A stretch of DNA of 64,000 bases from Bradyrhizobium barranii subsp. apii (lineage in GTDB: Bacteria > Pseudomonadota > Alphaproteobacteria > Rhizobiales > Xanthobacteraceae). The first letter of the stretch is position 1; each line of letters opens with the position of its first letter. Below the pieces are notes generated by a model, which saw only the letters and a program-made list of their open reading frames with translations, ran no database searches and had not been told where the DNA came from. The DNA is taken from positions 9,373,501 through 9,437,500 of the forward strand of contig NZ_CP096255.1 of assembly GCF_011516635.5 (NCBI RefSeq), written 5' to 3'. The position numbers and the translations under genes were made by a program. Positions 18,154 to 27,639 of this stretch are shown here, in pieces.

Positions 18154-18393
18154 TGTATGGCCAGGGCGCTTTCGGTTGATCTTCGCCAAAGGGTGGTAGC
18201 CGCGATTGACGGTGGCATGTCCTGTCGACAGGCTGCTGAGCGCTTTGGTGTCAGCGCGATCCGCCGGCGCGGTCGCCTCAAGGAAGTTGGCGACATCGTT
18301 CCTAAACGCCAGGGCGGTGACCGCAAATCGAAGCGCATTCGCAATTGATTCTGGAGGCGGTGACAGCGAAGCCGGATATCACGCTCGCCTAGT
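18154..18393 (+). pseudogene. IS630-family transposase N-terminal remnant
   Basis: The frame reads MARALSVDLRQRVVAAIDGG, then CRQAAERFGVSA, RGRLKEVGDIVPKRQGGDRK and, after a shift, ILEAVTAKPDITLA before a stop. This is the helix-turn-helix start and linker of a rhizobial IS630-family transposase. The DDE domain is missing. The remnant ends right where a 27-bp inverted repeat (18388-18414) begins, so another insertion probably removed the rest. Confidence 0.7.
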
Positions 18394-18414
18394 GGCTCTG
18401 CACAGTGATTTTGA
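18388..18414 (+). repeat. 27-bp inverted repeat, left partner
   Basis: CCTAGTGGCTCTGCACAG and the following ATTTTGA recur exactly in inverted orientation at 23944-23970. The inner flanks differ. The GGCTCTGCACA start resembles ISL3-family terminal repeats. The pair brackets 5.5 kb that holds the long IS5 transposase gene and IS91-like copy 2. Confidence 0.7.
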
Positions 18415-18678
18415 TAAGTTGGGTCCGGCGGTCAGATTAACCCCGGCAGGGGTTTCGGACCAAGATTGGATCATCCGACGACCAACCGAGACCGGGCCCT
18501 GTTCGTGGGCGGCAATCTCATGACTATCCGATGGCACGTGAACCAAATCCGTAACGCGCCGAAGATGGGACGAGTCCGAGCTACGGCTGCAGACACGAGT
18601 CAGCTTGCAACCGTTCACACGCATACTAAAGACTTTCAATTCACGCGGCGGTGAACGGCCTTACTATGGGAACTCCAG

Positions 18679-19074
18679 TCAATTGCGAACGATATCTAGC
18701 ACTCGGAGGACAGCATAAATGAGGATTGCCCAAGTCCCAGCGCAAAACAACACAGCAGCACGCCACGTGTTGGCCCTGAATCGATTTCGCCATTTGATGA
18801 GCTCGGATGCGTAACCATTGAAGCAACGACCGCGGACGACACCGATCATCTGGCCGTAGCTGTCAAACCGGAATTGGGAACGATGTTTTCGGATGTAATT
18901 GATCCTCTCTTGAGGCGATAGACACCAAGTCCATATGTCAAGAGCTGAAGCTGCCTGCTGCTCGAGATGTGGTGTCCCGCGCAGTCTACTGCGATGATAA
19001 CCTACTCCCGAAGCCTTGCTATATGCTCTGTTTGCGGCGCGCACGTCGTCGAAGTCTGTAAATCTAAATTGCAT
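18679..19074 (-). CDS. hypothetical protein with C-terminal membrane segment
   Basis: This 131-aa frame ends in a hydrophobic segment, AVLFCAGTWAILIYAVL, at about residues 105-122, preceded by a basic stretch (IKWRNRFRANTWR). That suggests a single C-terminal membrane anchor with the N-terminus in the cytoplasm. The N-terminal part has no recognised domain. There is no clear ribosome-binding site or operon partner. It may be a real small island gene or a remnant. Confidence 0.35.
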   Translation of the reverse strand: MQFRFTDFDDVRAANRAYSKASGVGYHRSRLRGTPHLEQQAASALDIWTWCLSPQERINYIRKHRSQFRFDSYGQMIGVVRGRCFNGYASELIKWRNRFRANTWRAAVLFCAGTWAILIYAVLRVLDIVRN

Positions 19075-19313
19075 TATCGGATCGAGCCTGCTTTGGTCAT
19101 GTTTCGCTGGCGACGCTACAATATGACCTTACGTCAGCTTCAAGCCAAATTTGACCTACCAGCCCTCTGAGGCTCCCCTCGACGTCTTGATGAGCCATGA
19201 GCGCTACGCGGGGGATGGTGAGCGATCACCGCTGTCACGATCGCGCTCAGTGCGGAGACGCTTCAATTGTCTGAAGAATTTAATCGTAGAACCTTGTTTT
19301 AGCGGTGGGGCGT

Positions 19314-19399
19314 GTAGCCCGGATGGAGCGCAGCGAAATCCGGGGGGCCTGCCCCAAGCAACGCCGGTCCCGGATTGCGCTTCGCTCCATCCGGGCTAC
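19314..19399. repeat. REP-type palindrome
   Basis: GTAGCCCGGATGGAGCGCAG and its near-perfect inverse, ending CTCCATCCGGGCTAC, flank a short GC-rich loop. This is the common extragenic palindrome of Bradyrhizobium and related bacteria. It could form a large hairpin and lies just downstream of the minus-strand transposase gene at 19419. Confidence 0.8.
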
Positions 19400-19418
19400 G
19401 GCCCGAAATAGTCGTCCG

Positions 19419-20765
19419 TTAAGAATCCGAATTGAGCGGGATGGGACATGTGAACGTGCGCCATATCCGGATCAGGAACAGGTCCAAGAAATCTCTCAGC
19501 CAGGCGAGGATGCGGCGGAAGTTGTGGCCTACGGCGGAGAGGACGACGTTGGCGGCGTCTCCTGCGCGGCCTTTGAGGTAGCAGCGCCCGAGGTGACCTT
19601 CGGCCTTCAGGTGTCCGATGATGGGCTCGATGGCGGATCGGCGGCGCAACTCGCGCTTGATGATCCCGAAGACGCCGCGCTTCTGGCCGGAGATGAAGAC
19701 GCGACGTGGATTTTGAGCGTCGTGGCCGCGATACCCCTTGTCGACATAGGCCCGCTCGATCGGACAGCCGGTGAGTGCCTCGGTGCGGTCGATGACGTCG
19801 CGCAGGGTGTGACCGTCATACGGATTATCGGGCAGCGCCCTGACGTGTAGCACGAACAGACCGCCGGGAGCTCGGCGGTTGTTGGTGACGATGGAAGCCT
19901 TGACGCCGAACTCGTACGGCGCGGAGGCCTTGCCCTTGCCGATGCACTCCACCTCCGGGGCATGGAAAGAATAAAGCTTCCAGCCGCGTTGGCGCTGCTG
20001 CTGCGAGCGGATCTGGCTGGCCCGGCCAAGCGGAAGGGCGAACGCCTCCTCCAGGGCTGGCTGGCCGTCGATCTTGCGGCGGATATCGCGGATGATCCGG
20101 CCGAGCCTTGAGCGCAGGATACGCAACTGCCGCTGATGCCGCCTGAATTGTTTGGCATGGGCGTAGCGGCCCGCCATCATCGCGGCGGCCTTGGCGATCC
20201 GAGAATAGGACTGCCGCAGCCTGACGCCGTGCCTTCTCGCCAGGCGATTGAGCCCCTTGATGGCCGCATGCAGCAGCTTGGCGTCGGTCGGAAAGGTGAT
20301 GGCCTTTGGCTGCACCGTGGTATCGACCGTGCCCCGCTTGAGGTCCTGGCCGCGTAACGCGCCGGCCTCGTGCGCCACCCGCAGGCTCTCGGCCAGCAGC
20401 AGTTCCAGCTTGTCGCCGAGCCGCTTGCGCCAATGGCTCAGGTCCGATCGCTCGTGCGGGAAGGCGTGCTGGAAGAACTCTTCGCCGGTGAAGTACTGGA
20501 AATACGGGTCGTGGACCCAGCGCTCGCAAATCCCCTCATCGGACAGCCCGTAAATCTGCTTGAGCAACAGCAGCCCGATCATGAAGCGGGTCTCGATCCC
20601 CGGCCGGCCGTTCTCGCTGTAGAGCGGCGCGATCTCGCCGTCGATCCAGTCCCAATCGATCTTGCCGGCCAACAGAACCAGCTCGTGCTTCAGATTGATG
20701 ATCTGGTCCAGCCGCGCCCGGAACAGGTCGTTCGATCCCGTCGTCTTGTGCTTCTTCGGTCGCAT
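19419..20765 (-). CDS. IS5-family transposase, long form (448 aa)
   Basis: The protein has the DUF772-type N-terminus (MIGLLLLKQIYGLSDEGICE) and a DDE core: TVDTTVQPKAITFPTDAKLL (first Asp), AYVDKGYRGHDA (second Asp) and SAIEPIIGHLKAEGHLGR (Glu). A long basic helical insertion (residues about 185-245) separates the first and second catalytic blocks, as in this branch of the family. It looks complete. The element termini could not be fixed; the right side runs into the IS91-like copy 2 end at 20809 and the left side approaches the REP palindrome. Confidence 0.9.
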   Translation of the reverse strand: MRPKKHKTTGSNDLFRARLDQIINLKHELVLLAGKIDWDWIDGEIAPLYSENGRPGIETRFMIGLLLLKQIYGLSDEGICERWVHDPYFQYFTGEEFFQHAFPHERSDLSHWRKRLGDKLELLLAESLRVAHEAGALRGQDLKRGTVDTTVQPKAITFPTDAKLLHAAIKGLNRLARRHGVRLRQSYSRIAKAAAMMAGRYAHAKQFRRHQRQLRILRSRLGRIIRDIRRKIDGQPALEEAFALPLGRASQIRSQQQRQRGWKLYSFHAPEVECIGKGKASAPYEFGVKASIVTNNRRAPGGLFVLHVRALPDNPYDGHTLRDVIDRTEALTGCPIERAYVDKGYRGHDAQNPRRVFISGQKRGVFGIIKRELRRRSAIEPIIGHLKAEGHLGRCYLKGRAGDAANVVLSAVGHNFRRILAWLRDFLDLFLIRIWRTFTCPIPLNSDS

Positions 20766-21172
20766 CGTCCCCTCCGATGCAACACAGAATCATGGTCCGC
20801 TGCGAAAGGGAATCTGGAGGGTTCTGTGAGGTCGCGCTCACGCGAGGGCGCGGCAGGCGCTTATGACGCGACCTCATTGAAGCCGGATTGAACGAAGGCG
20901 CGGGAGGCTATTCGCGGTTTTGCAGCTATGGGGATTGTTCGAGATCGCCATGCCCGATCTGCTGGCTCGGCGCGTGAGGCAGAGACACAGGAGTGCGCAT
21001 CCTGGAAGAGTTGAGATCAGACGCGCTTCGCCTGAGATCGCGATAGGCCTTTTGCTGCATCGGACGGTTGTTGTCGCGCAGTGTGACAGCACGGATTCGA
21101 CATCGTCCGCGATGATCGAGACGCTGGGAGCGAAATGACGAATGATGATCGTCGTGCACGACATGACTTGGC

Positions 21173-22423
21173 TCACGATGTGTCGCATCGGAACGGTGAT
21201 GTTCGAGGGCTGGGGCGTCTGAAGCTATGTCGAAAGCGCTCAATGATGCGCATGACGCCACCACAATCGGGACAGGCAGGAACCTCGGCCCAGGTTTGAG
21301 CCTCCGAATCCACAGGCGACGGCTGGCCATCGTTTGGGGCTGTTCGCTCATGATCGAGAAGTTCGCGGCAAAGGGCGAGCTTGGCAGCGCGATGGCGGTT
21401 GGCCATGAAGCCGAAGTGGCGGATGCGGTGGAAGCCGTCAGGCGGCGTATGAAGCAGGAAACGGCGAATGAACTCATCGGGCTTGAGATTCATGATCTTT
21501 GTCGCGCTGTTTTGGCGATAGTCCTTCCATGAGAAGGCGACATGATCGTCGTCGAGTGCGACGAGCCGGCTGTTGGCGATCGCGACGCGATGGGTGTAGC
21601 GGCCGAGATAGGCCAGGACCTGTGCGGGTCCGCCGAAGGGCCGCTTGGCGTAAACAACCCAGTTGATGCGTCGCATGGCGTCGAGGTGGGCCGCAAAGGC
21701 AGCCGGCTCGGCCAGAGCTCCGAGATCGCCGAAGAAACGCAAGGCACCGGAGTTGAAGGCTGCCGACAGACGTTTGAGAAAAAGTGTGCGAAATAGTCTG
21801 GACAACGGTTTGACGGCCAGGAAGAAGTTCGGTCGGCAAGCGGTCCAGCGCGCGCCATCGGGCGAGAGGCCGCCACCCGGAACGACGCAATGGACGTGGG
21901 GATGATGCATCAGCGTCTGTCCCCAGGTGTGGAGGACGGCGACGCCGCCGATCGCACCGCCGAGCCGGCGTGGATTGGCGGCGAGCGTCGTCATCGCCTC
22001 GGCGGCAGCCTTGAACAGGATGGCATAGACGACGGCCTTGTTCTGGAAAGCGATCGCGGCGATCGGTGCGGGAAGTGTAAAGACGACGTGGAAATAGGGA
22101 ACCGGAAGCAGGTCGGCTTGACGCGCGGCGAGCCACGCGGCTCGGGCTCTCCCCTGACACTTCGGACAGTGCCGATTGCGGCAGGAATTATAGGCAACGC
22201 GTGTCGTGCCGCAGTCGTCGCAAGCCTGCATGTGGCCGCCGAGCGCCTCGGTCCGGCACGCAACGATCGCGCTCATCACGCGCCGCTCGACCCGCCCCAG
22301 ATGACCGGCATGTACACGGCGATAGGCGTCGCCATGCCGGCGCAGAATATCGGCAATCTCGATGGCGGGCCTGTTGGAGCGGATGTCGGAGCGGGTCATG
22401 ACCCGCATCCCGCTGCGGGTCAT
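21173..22423 (-). CDS. IS91-family HUH transposase, copy 2
   Basis: 416 aa, identical in sequence to copy 1, with zinc ribbon, HPHVH and YLGRY motifs intact. Its start overlaps the recombinase stop by 4 bases. Confidence 0.93.
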   Translation of the reverse strand: MTRSGMRVMTRSDIRSNRPAIEIADILRRHGDAYRRVHAGHLGRVERRVMSAIVACRTEALGGHMQACDDCGTTRVAYNSCRNRHCPKCQGRARAAWLAARQADLLPVPYFHVVFTLPAPIAAIAFQNKAVVYAILFKAAAEAMTTLAANPRRLGGAIGGVAVLHTWGQTLMHHPHVHCVVPGGGLSPDGARWTACRPNFFLAVKPLSRLFRTLFLKRLSAAFNSGALRFFGDLGALAEPAAFAAHLDAMRRINWVVYAKRPFGGPAQVLAYLGRYTHRVAIANSRLVALDDDHVAFSWKDYRQNSATKIMNLKPDEFIRRFLLHTPPDGFHRIRHFGFMANRHRAAKLALCRELLDHERTAPNDGQPSPVDSEAQTWAEVPACPDCGGVMRIIERFRHSFRRPSPRTSPFRCDTS

Positions 22424-23280
22424 CCAGGTGGCGTCACCTCCAGCGACAGGCGATCGAGCGGGCTCTGCGTCGCTCGGATCGTATCGGTGGCGACCTGCGT
22501 GTAGCGCGCTGTCGACGACAAATTATTGTGCCCGAGCAAGACCTGGATGATCCGGATATCGGTTCCGTTCTCGAGAAGATGTGTCGCGAAGCTGTGGCGC
22601 AGCGTGTGCAGCGTGACGCGCTTGGTCAGGCCCGCAGCCTTCACCGCCGACCGGCAGGCGGCATGCAGCACGGTCTGATCGATCGGATGATCTTCGTCAC
22701 GACCAGGGAACAGATAAAGCCGCGGCCGGGCGAGCCGCCAGTAGGTGCGCAGGATGCCCAGCAGCTGGGGCGACAGCATCACGTTGCGATCCTTCGCGCC
22801 CTTGCCGTGGCGCACCTGGATGACGCCGCGGGCGCTGTCGATGTCTTCGATCCGCAGTCCCGCAACCTCCGAGGCCCTGAGCCCGGCCGCATAGGCGGTG
22901 GTGAGCGCGGCGCGGCTCTTCAGGCTCGATACCGCTTCAAGAAACTGAACCACTTCGTCGGCGCTGAGAACGACCGGCAGCTTGCGCGGTTCTCGCGCAT
23001 AGGGAATGCGCTCTGGGATGAGCGCCTCGCCGAGCGTGACGCCGTAGAAAAACCGTAGCGCACAGACGATCTGGTTCAGCGCCGGCCATGAGATGCCGGT
23101 CGAGACCAAATGCACCTGGAAGGCGCGGACGTCTTCCAGCTCTAACCGGTCAGGCGATCGGCCAAAATAGCGGCTGAACTTCGAAACCGCGCTGATGTAG
23201 GATCTTTGCGTCGCCGGCGACAGATTGCGGACGGTCATGTCTTCGATCATGCGGCGGCGAAGAGGGCTCAAATCGGCCAT
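22420..23280 (-). CDS. tyrosine recombinase of the IS91-like element, copy 2
   Basis: 286 aa, identical to copy 1, starting at the ATG after AGGAG. All catalytic boxes are present. Confidence 0.9.
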   Translation of the reverse strand: MADLSPLRRRMIEDMTVRNLSPATQRSYISAVSKFSRYFGRSPDRLELEDVRAFQVHLVSTGISWPALNQIVCALRFFYGVTLGEALIPERIPYAREPRKLPVVLSADEVVQFLEAVSSLKSRAALTTAYAAGLRASEVAGLRIEDIDSARGVIQVRHGKGAKDRNVMLSPQLLGILRTYWRLARPRLYLFPGRDEDHPIDQTVLHAACRSAVKAAGLTKRVTLHTLRHSFATHLLENGTDIRIIQVLLGHNNLSSTARYTQVATDTIRATQSPLDRLSLEVTPPG

Positions 23281-23389
23281 CTCGATACTCCTGTCTGAGG
23301 GGGTGGGCTCCAACACCCACATCCTCTCAGCCAGGAGGCGATCTATGCCACCTTGCCCCCTACGCCGCGGCAGCGGCTTCGTTCAATCC

Positions 23390-23507
23390 ACAATCGAATT
23401 TGCAGGCTTTGGCGGTCTTTACCTCCCAATCCCTGCAATCTCAAACCGTCTCAAATCCGAAAAACAGACTCTCGCTCAATCGCTTAGAGCCTTGTTCACG
23501 GACGACT
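23390..23507. repeat. 118-bp flank shared with IS91-like copy 4
   Basis: The sequence just outside the recombinase-side end of copy 2 is repeated exactly, in inverted orientation, at 58541-58658 beside copy 4. It then diverges sharply. Copies 1 and 3 lack it. It has no recognised gene. Confidence 0.85.
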
Positions 23508-24239
23508 ACCTACTGCCCGGCAACAATCCCTTCTATGAGCCATGAACTGGGAGCAGGACTTCAACTTAAACGCCATGGTCTCAGCGTGGCGCGTTGGATC
23601 GCTTCCATTTCCGACGCTCAGCGCGACGCTTATACGCGGCCCGCAAAGCCATGCGGCTACACGGCGTCGATGCCAACCTTTGGACCCAGACGCAGCGGTG
23701 ACCTCCACCGACAGGCTGTGCTGCGATGGGTCGCGCGCAAGGCCAGGATCGTCGTGCAACGCGGACTCTCTATACGGAAGATTCACGCGATACGGAAGAT
23801 TCACGCGAGCCCGCGGGAGACGCGTCCGCGCCCCGGCCGGCGACGGGCTGCCCTGCGAGTTGCCTGGCCCGTTAGATGACCCCGGCATCCTTAGCGCTCT
23901 TAGCTTCCGCTGAAAGTCCGTTGGACCCCGCGGTGCTAACCAGTCAAAATCACTGTGCAGAGCCACTAGGATAGTCCAGGTTCGGCGTTGCTCGGGCCCA
24001 TCATTCAGATCGACAGGCGTTTCGGTTCGGACTTACGGCGGAGGCCGTCCGTAGCGGATCTTCTCGCTGTGATCGCGAAGATCCGGCTGCACTGACGAGA
24101 CATGTGATGGACGGGGCCAATCCATATCCGGTTTGGGTCGAGGCGGCGCGAGCCAGCTTGACGCGGCGCTCGGCGCGGGCGCCGCCCCGGCGGTGGCGAG
24201 GCGGTGAGACAGCGATACGGAGGCGACCGGTCTGTGGTG
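23508..24239. other. no recognisable gene; short tandem repeat and IS-like terminus
   Basis: No credible gene was found. An 18-bp sequence TACGGAAGATTCACGCGA occurs twice in tandem at 23773-23808. The right partner of the 27-bp inverted repeat is at 23944-23970. Frames through the segment look like remains of an IS but could not be named. Confidence 0.4.
23944..23970 (-). repeat. 27-bp inverted repeat, right partner
   Basis: Exact inverse of 18388-18414, possibly the other end of an ISL3-like or composite element. Confidence 0.7.
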
Positions 24240-24893
24240 TCAGCGCTCGCCGATCGATCCTGCGATCAAAGGCGCGCCTCCGACCGAAACAGGACCCTGT
24301 GGTTTTGAGCGTCCGATGCGTTTCTTGACGGAGCTCAAGACCGCTTTGTCTGGCGGCAAAGTAGCAGCGGAAGGAGCAGATGGACCAGGCGCCGGAATCT
24401 GCAAGATGTCGATTCGCGAAGTCAGTGTGGTGAGCTGATCCAAGATCGCTTGGAGGTCGCCCCGCTGGGCATCGATGTGGCGGGTGAGCCCTGCAATGTC
24501 ATCGCTCAGCTTCTGCTGCGCCCCCTGTGTCTCGGTCAGGGATGCCCTGTCCTCCGGTGACAGAACCATCGTTGAACCGACTTGCCCAGCGGCAGGCGTT
24601 TCGACGAACTCTGCGAGGCTCGATGCAAAATGGGCTGCCGCCGCACCCAGGCCGACGAAGACAACAAGAAACATCAAACCCCAGCGAATGCGCCCTAACG
24701 AGCTGTGCAAGAGCGGCCGCAAGTCCGAGGCGGCAGCTTGATCTGTTATCTCCATGGTTCCACGCGCGACTTCCCCGACCCAATAGGCAGCTCGTTGCTG
24801 CAATAGCCTGCGATGCTGACGGGCTGCAGCCGCCCGCGCCCCCCGGGCACCATCATTCTCCGCAACCTCTGATTGTCTGCCCTTCGGCTCCAA
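24240..24893 (-). CDS. hypothetical membrane-anchored coiled-coil protein
   Basis: This 217-aa protein has a cytoplasmic-looking N-terminus with an alanine/arginine-rich stretch. One strong transmembrane segment follows (WGLMFLVVFVGLGAAAAHFA, residues about 71-90). After it comes a region dense in Asp, Leu and Gln (KLSDDIAGLTRHIDAQRGD) that should form a coiled coil outside the membrane, and a proline-rich tail ends the protein. Proteins of this build are common hypotheticals in Bradyrhizobium; I know no assigned function. The frame is uninterrupted and stands alone, with no operon partner. The start may be internal, since no strong ribosome-binding site was seen. Confidence 0.6.
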   Translation of the reverse strand: MEPKGRQSEVAENDGARGARAAAARQHRRLLQQRAAYWVGEVARGTMEITDQAAASDLRPLLHSSLGRIRWGLMFLVVFVGLGAAAAHFASSLAEFVETPAAGQVGSTMVLSPEDRASLTETQGAQQKLSDDIAGLTRHIDAQRGDLQAILDQLTTLTSRIDILQIPAPGPSAPSAATLPPDKAVLSSVKKRIGRSKPQGPVSVGGAPLIAGSIGER

Positions 24894-24899
24894 TGTGGG

Positions 24900-25896
24900 C
24901 TCTTTTTCAGCGCAAAAGCCCCCCCTAGCGGGGATCTCCTACATCCTACCGTCGGCAGCGGCGTACTGCTTCGCGTCTTTGCGAGCAACGGGGCACCATT
25001 TTCTCACGATTCACAAGATCCTTGCAGATTTTCTCACCCTGCTGCGGCCGAATACGAACCGCGCCAACTCGCCGGAGTGCGTTGTGACGGAAACTCAGCC
25101 CTGCCAGCTAGCCACCTCAGCACTGGGCGCCATGCCATTGGACCGGCAGCCATTGCAACTACCAATCTCGGCAGGTTGATCGAGACGATGGACAGCTGGC
25201 AAGCGTGGCCATCGAACGCCCCACGGGTCATTTGTCAAGGAACTCGGAATGCACCATAGATCTGGCCGCGCTAATGGAGCTGACGGATTCGCCAACTGCC
25301 CTGCGGCAGCGATCAAAGCTGCTCGAATGCTATTTTCTCCGTTCTCCTGCGCCAGCTCGCAGAACACTCTGCCACGATCGCCGGGGGCTCAGACGGCAAC
25401 ATTTTCCAGACCTCGCGCCCGTCGATTGCCTCGTCTTTCGGTGACCGAGCTGCCAACAAAGCTTCATGATGCCTGCCCTCGTCACCGGCGGGGTTGCTTT
25501 TCGGTGACTACCATTTCGTCGAGAATGACGCCTTCAAACACGATGTTCGGCACCATAAGACTCTTCTGCGGCATCACGGAGCACGGTCGCTCGCGATGTC
25601 TTGCTGGCAAGGACAGCTGAAGCTCGTTCGTCATCATCACCTCATCGAGCCAGCACGCCGCTCGCGCTCGCGCCACGCATGATGCACAAGCTACGTGCAG
25701 GCCAGATCAGCCTCGCCCTCCCCGGGTGACGAGGTTCGGGACGGTTAAAGCCGGTCCCGCTGGGGACATACGACACCTTTTGCTTTTAGAGGTCACCATA
25801 GCCTTCAGACTCCAAAGGCTGGGAAGTCCGCTTCTCGGGCAATCAGGCCGAAGCTCGATCCATTCACGGCTCGCAGATAGGGACGCGAAGTACATT
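24900..25896. other. about 1 kb without a recognisable gene
   Basis: Several overlapping frames occur on both strands but none is convincing. On the minus strand, pieces such as VFEGVILDEMVVTEKQ (about 25500-25550) and, in a shifted frame, DEAIDGREVWKMLPSEPP (about 25400-25450) look like parts of one decayed protein that I cannot name. The region ends at the start of the porin gene. Confidence 0.35.
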
Positions 25897-27480
25897 ATGC
25901 GCGATCGCATTGTTTCGGCGATAACGTCTCGAACATCTTCGGCTACGGCGGCACTTGCATACAGCTCGAAGCGACGGGGCCGGGTTGTCGCACTTCCGCT
26001 GGCGGCTTGTCTGGTCGGCAATTCAGTTCTGGCAAAAGCCGCTAACGATCTTGATCTCAACAGAGATACTGCAGATCAGGTCACCAAAAGAAGCCGCAGC
26101 ACCGCTCCCGATCGGAAGACAAGGCTCTCCATCCGCTTGATCAGTAAGGCATCCGGACCCCGTGCCGCGGCGCCGGCAAATGGTCCCAGCATGCCTCTCA
26201 AAAAGAGCGGCAGTGCCGATCGGGCTACCCAGACGAGAGCACAAGCGGCGATCGACCCTTTCGCGCGTTTCGAACATCTACGAGAAAAGGGGTTGTGGCT
26301 CGCCATACCTGGGCCTTCCGATACGATAGATCAGGACAAGGGCGGCGCCAGATCGGCGCTGGCGGACATCGGCATCGGGTATATCGGCTGGACGCACAAC
26401 AGCTTTGCAGACAACCAGCTGCCGAATGCAGCCAGAAGCAGCTTCGCAAACCAGCTCTATATGGGACAGAATCCGACATTTGCCACGGCGAACTTCATGA
26501 TCGTCACCTACGATCTCAGCCGCTTCGGTATTGCTGATGGTCAAATTGCCGTGGGGGCCGAGCAGCAATACTGGACATGGAAGCGCCCGGGGCCTGATCG
26601 AGTAGGACTCAACACGCTCGCTTACTACCAAACTTTCCTCGACAGGACACTCGAACTCAAGTTTGGCTATCTTAGAAATCAGAACGAATTCACCGGCACA
26701 TTGTTCGGAGGAATTTCAGGATCAAACATGTTCGCCCTTTTCCAAGCAGGGATGAGCACCAACGCGGCGCCGACCCCCGCCCTCAACCTGAAGTACAATT
26801 TCGATGATCGCTGGTACGACAAAATCTCCGTGCAGCGCTCAATCAGTCCAGATGGACCCTATGCGCATGTAACCGAGAATCCCAGCGGCGTGAACTGGAG
26901 CACAGCAAACGCGGGCATTCTTTTCATCGACGAGATTGGCTACAAGAGTAAGGCCGCTCCCGGCGTGCCTGACACGTGGTTGCGGGCAGGCGCTGGTTTC
27001 AGCAACAGCCGCTACAAGAATGTAGCGGACCCGGACCGGCAAAGGCATAGCGGCAATAGTTTTCACTACATCGCCGCGGACCGGCAGCTCTGGCAGAGTG
27101 ACGTCCAGGGGGCACCATCTCGTGGTATCTATGGCGGATTCTCTCTCATGGGAGCACCGCCCGACCTCAACAGAATCAGCCAGTACTACGAGCTTCGCCT
27201 TTATGCGAAGGGACCTTTTGATAGTCGGCCCAGTGATCTGATGGCTCTCGTTGCCACCAACACCGTCTGGAGCAAGTTTGCGGTGGATGCTGCTTTGGCC
27301 AAGGGCGAGCTCGTGCATCGCGATACAACAGCAATCACGGGAACATACACTGCGTATCTCGCGCCCGGAATATATGCGAGCATCGGCCTGTCATACATCC
27401 ATAACCCGACGAGCATCACACACACGCCCCAAACGGAGCACGCCCTCGACTTATTGGTGTCTACGTTGATATTCTTCTAG
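25897..27480 (+). CDS. carbohydrate-selective porin, OprB family
   Basis: This outer-membrane protein (527 aa from this start) matches OprB-type porins, which let sugars cross the outer membrane. An arginine-rich N-terminus (KRRGR) precedes a hydrophobic stretch VVALPLAACLVG ending near AKA, a likely signal peptide. After a variable linker the barrel begins about residue 125 (YIGWTHNSF, then NQLYMGQNP). It continues with alternating aromatic strands (EQQYWTWKRPG, LKFGYLRNQNEF) and ends in the aromatic LIFF, typical of the last strand. The frame stays open back to 25726, but the signal peptide argues for the ATG at 25897. The gene is alone on its strand between remnants; the substrate cannot be told from sequence. 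Confidence 0.85.
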   Translation: MRDRIVSAITSRTSSATAALAYSSKRRGRVVALPLAACLVGNSVLAKAANDLDLNRDTADQVTKRSRSTAPDRKTRLSIRLISKASGPRAAAPANGPSMPLKKSGSADRATQTRAQAAIDPFARFEHLREKGLWLAIPGPSDTIDQDKGGARSALADIGIGYIGWTHNSFADNQLPNAARSSFANQLYMGQNPTFATANFMIVTYDLSRFGIADGQIAVGAEQQYWTWKRPGPDRVGLNTLAYYQTFLDRTLELKFGYLRNQNEFTGTLFGGISGSNMFALFQAGMSTNAAPTPALNLKYNFDDRWYDKISVQRSISPDGPYAHVTENPSGVNWSTANAGILFIDEIGYKSKAAPGVPDTWLRAGAGFSNSRYKNVADPDRQRHSGNSFHYIAADRQLWQSDVQGAPSRGIYGGFSLMGAPPDLNRISQYYELRLYAKGPFDSRPSDLMALVATNTVWSKFAVDAALAKGELVHRDTTAITGTYTAYLAPGIYASIGLSYIHNPTSITHTPQTEHALDLLVSTLIFF

Positions 27481-27639
27481 ATCATCGCAAGCCTCGTTTT
27501 GCTCCTACCTTTTCATGGAGCATGCGACAGCAAGCTTCTCGATTGCGATTCCGATGATTTCGCCTGGCTGTACCGATTTGATCTCGCCCAGGATTCCGAG
27601 ATGATCTCGCCCATCGCCCGGGTATCGGCGAAGCCGCGA

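Larger units (their letters stand above)
20809..23389 (-). mobile_element. IS91-like element copy 2 (2,581 bp)
   Basis: Full unit in the same orientation as copy 1. The palindromic unit lies at 20827-20876. The recombinase-side end is GTTCAATCC at 23389. The following 118 bp (23390-23507) recur beside copy 4. Confidence 0.92.

Noticed and set aside
19128..19170. ACGTCAGCTTCAAGCC as a tts box
   Set aside because: Only the first half matches and no suitable gene follows.
23773..23808. 18-bp tandem repeat as a CRISPR array
   Set aside because: Only two direct copies without spacers and no cas genes anywhere.
23496..23966. 156-aa minus-strand frame starting MALHSDFD
   Set aside because: It starts inside the 27-bp inverted repeat, crosses a tandem repeat and has no recognisable domain; probably a chance frame.
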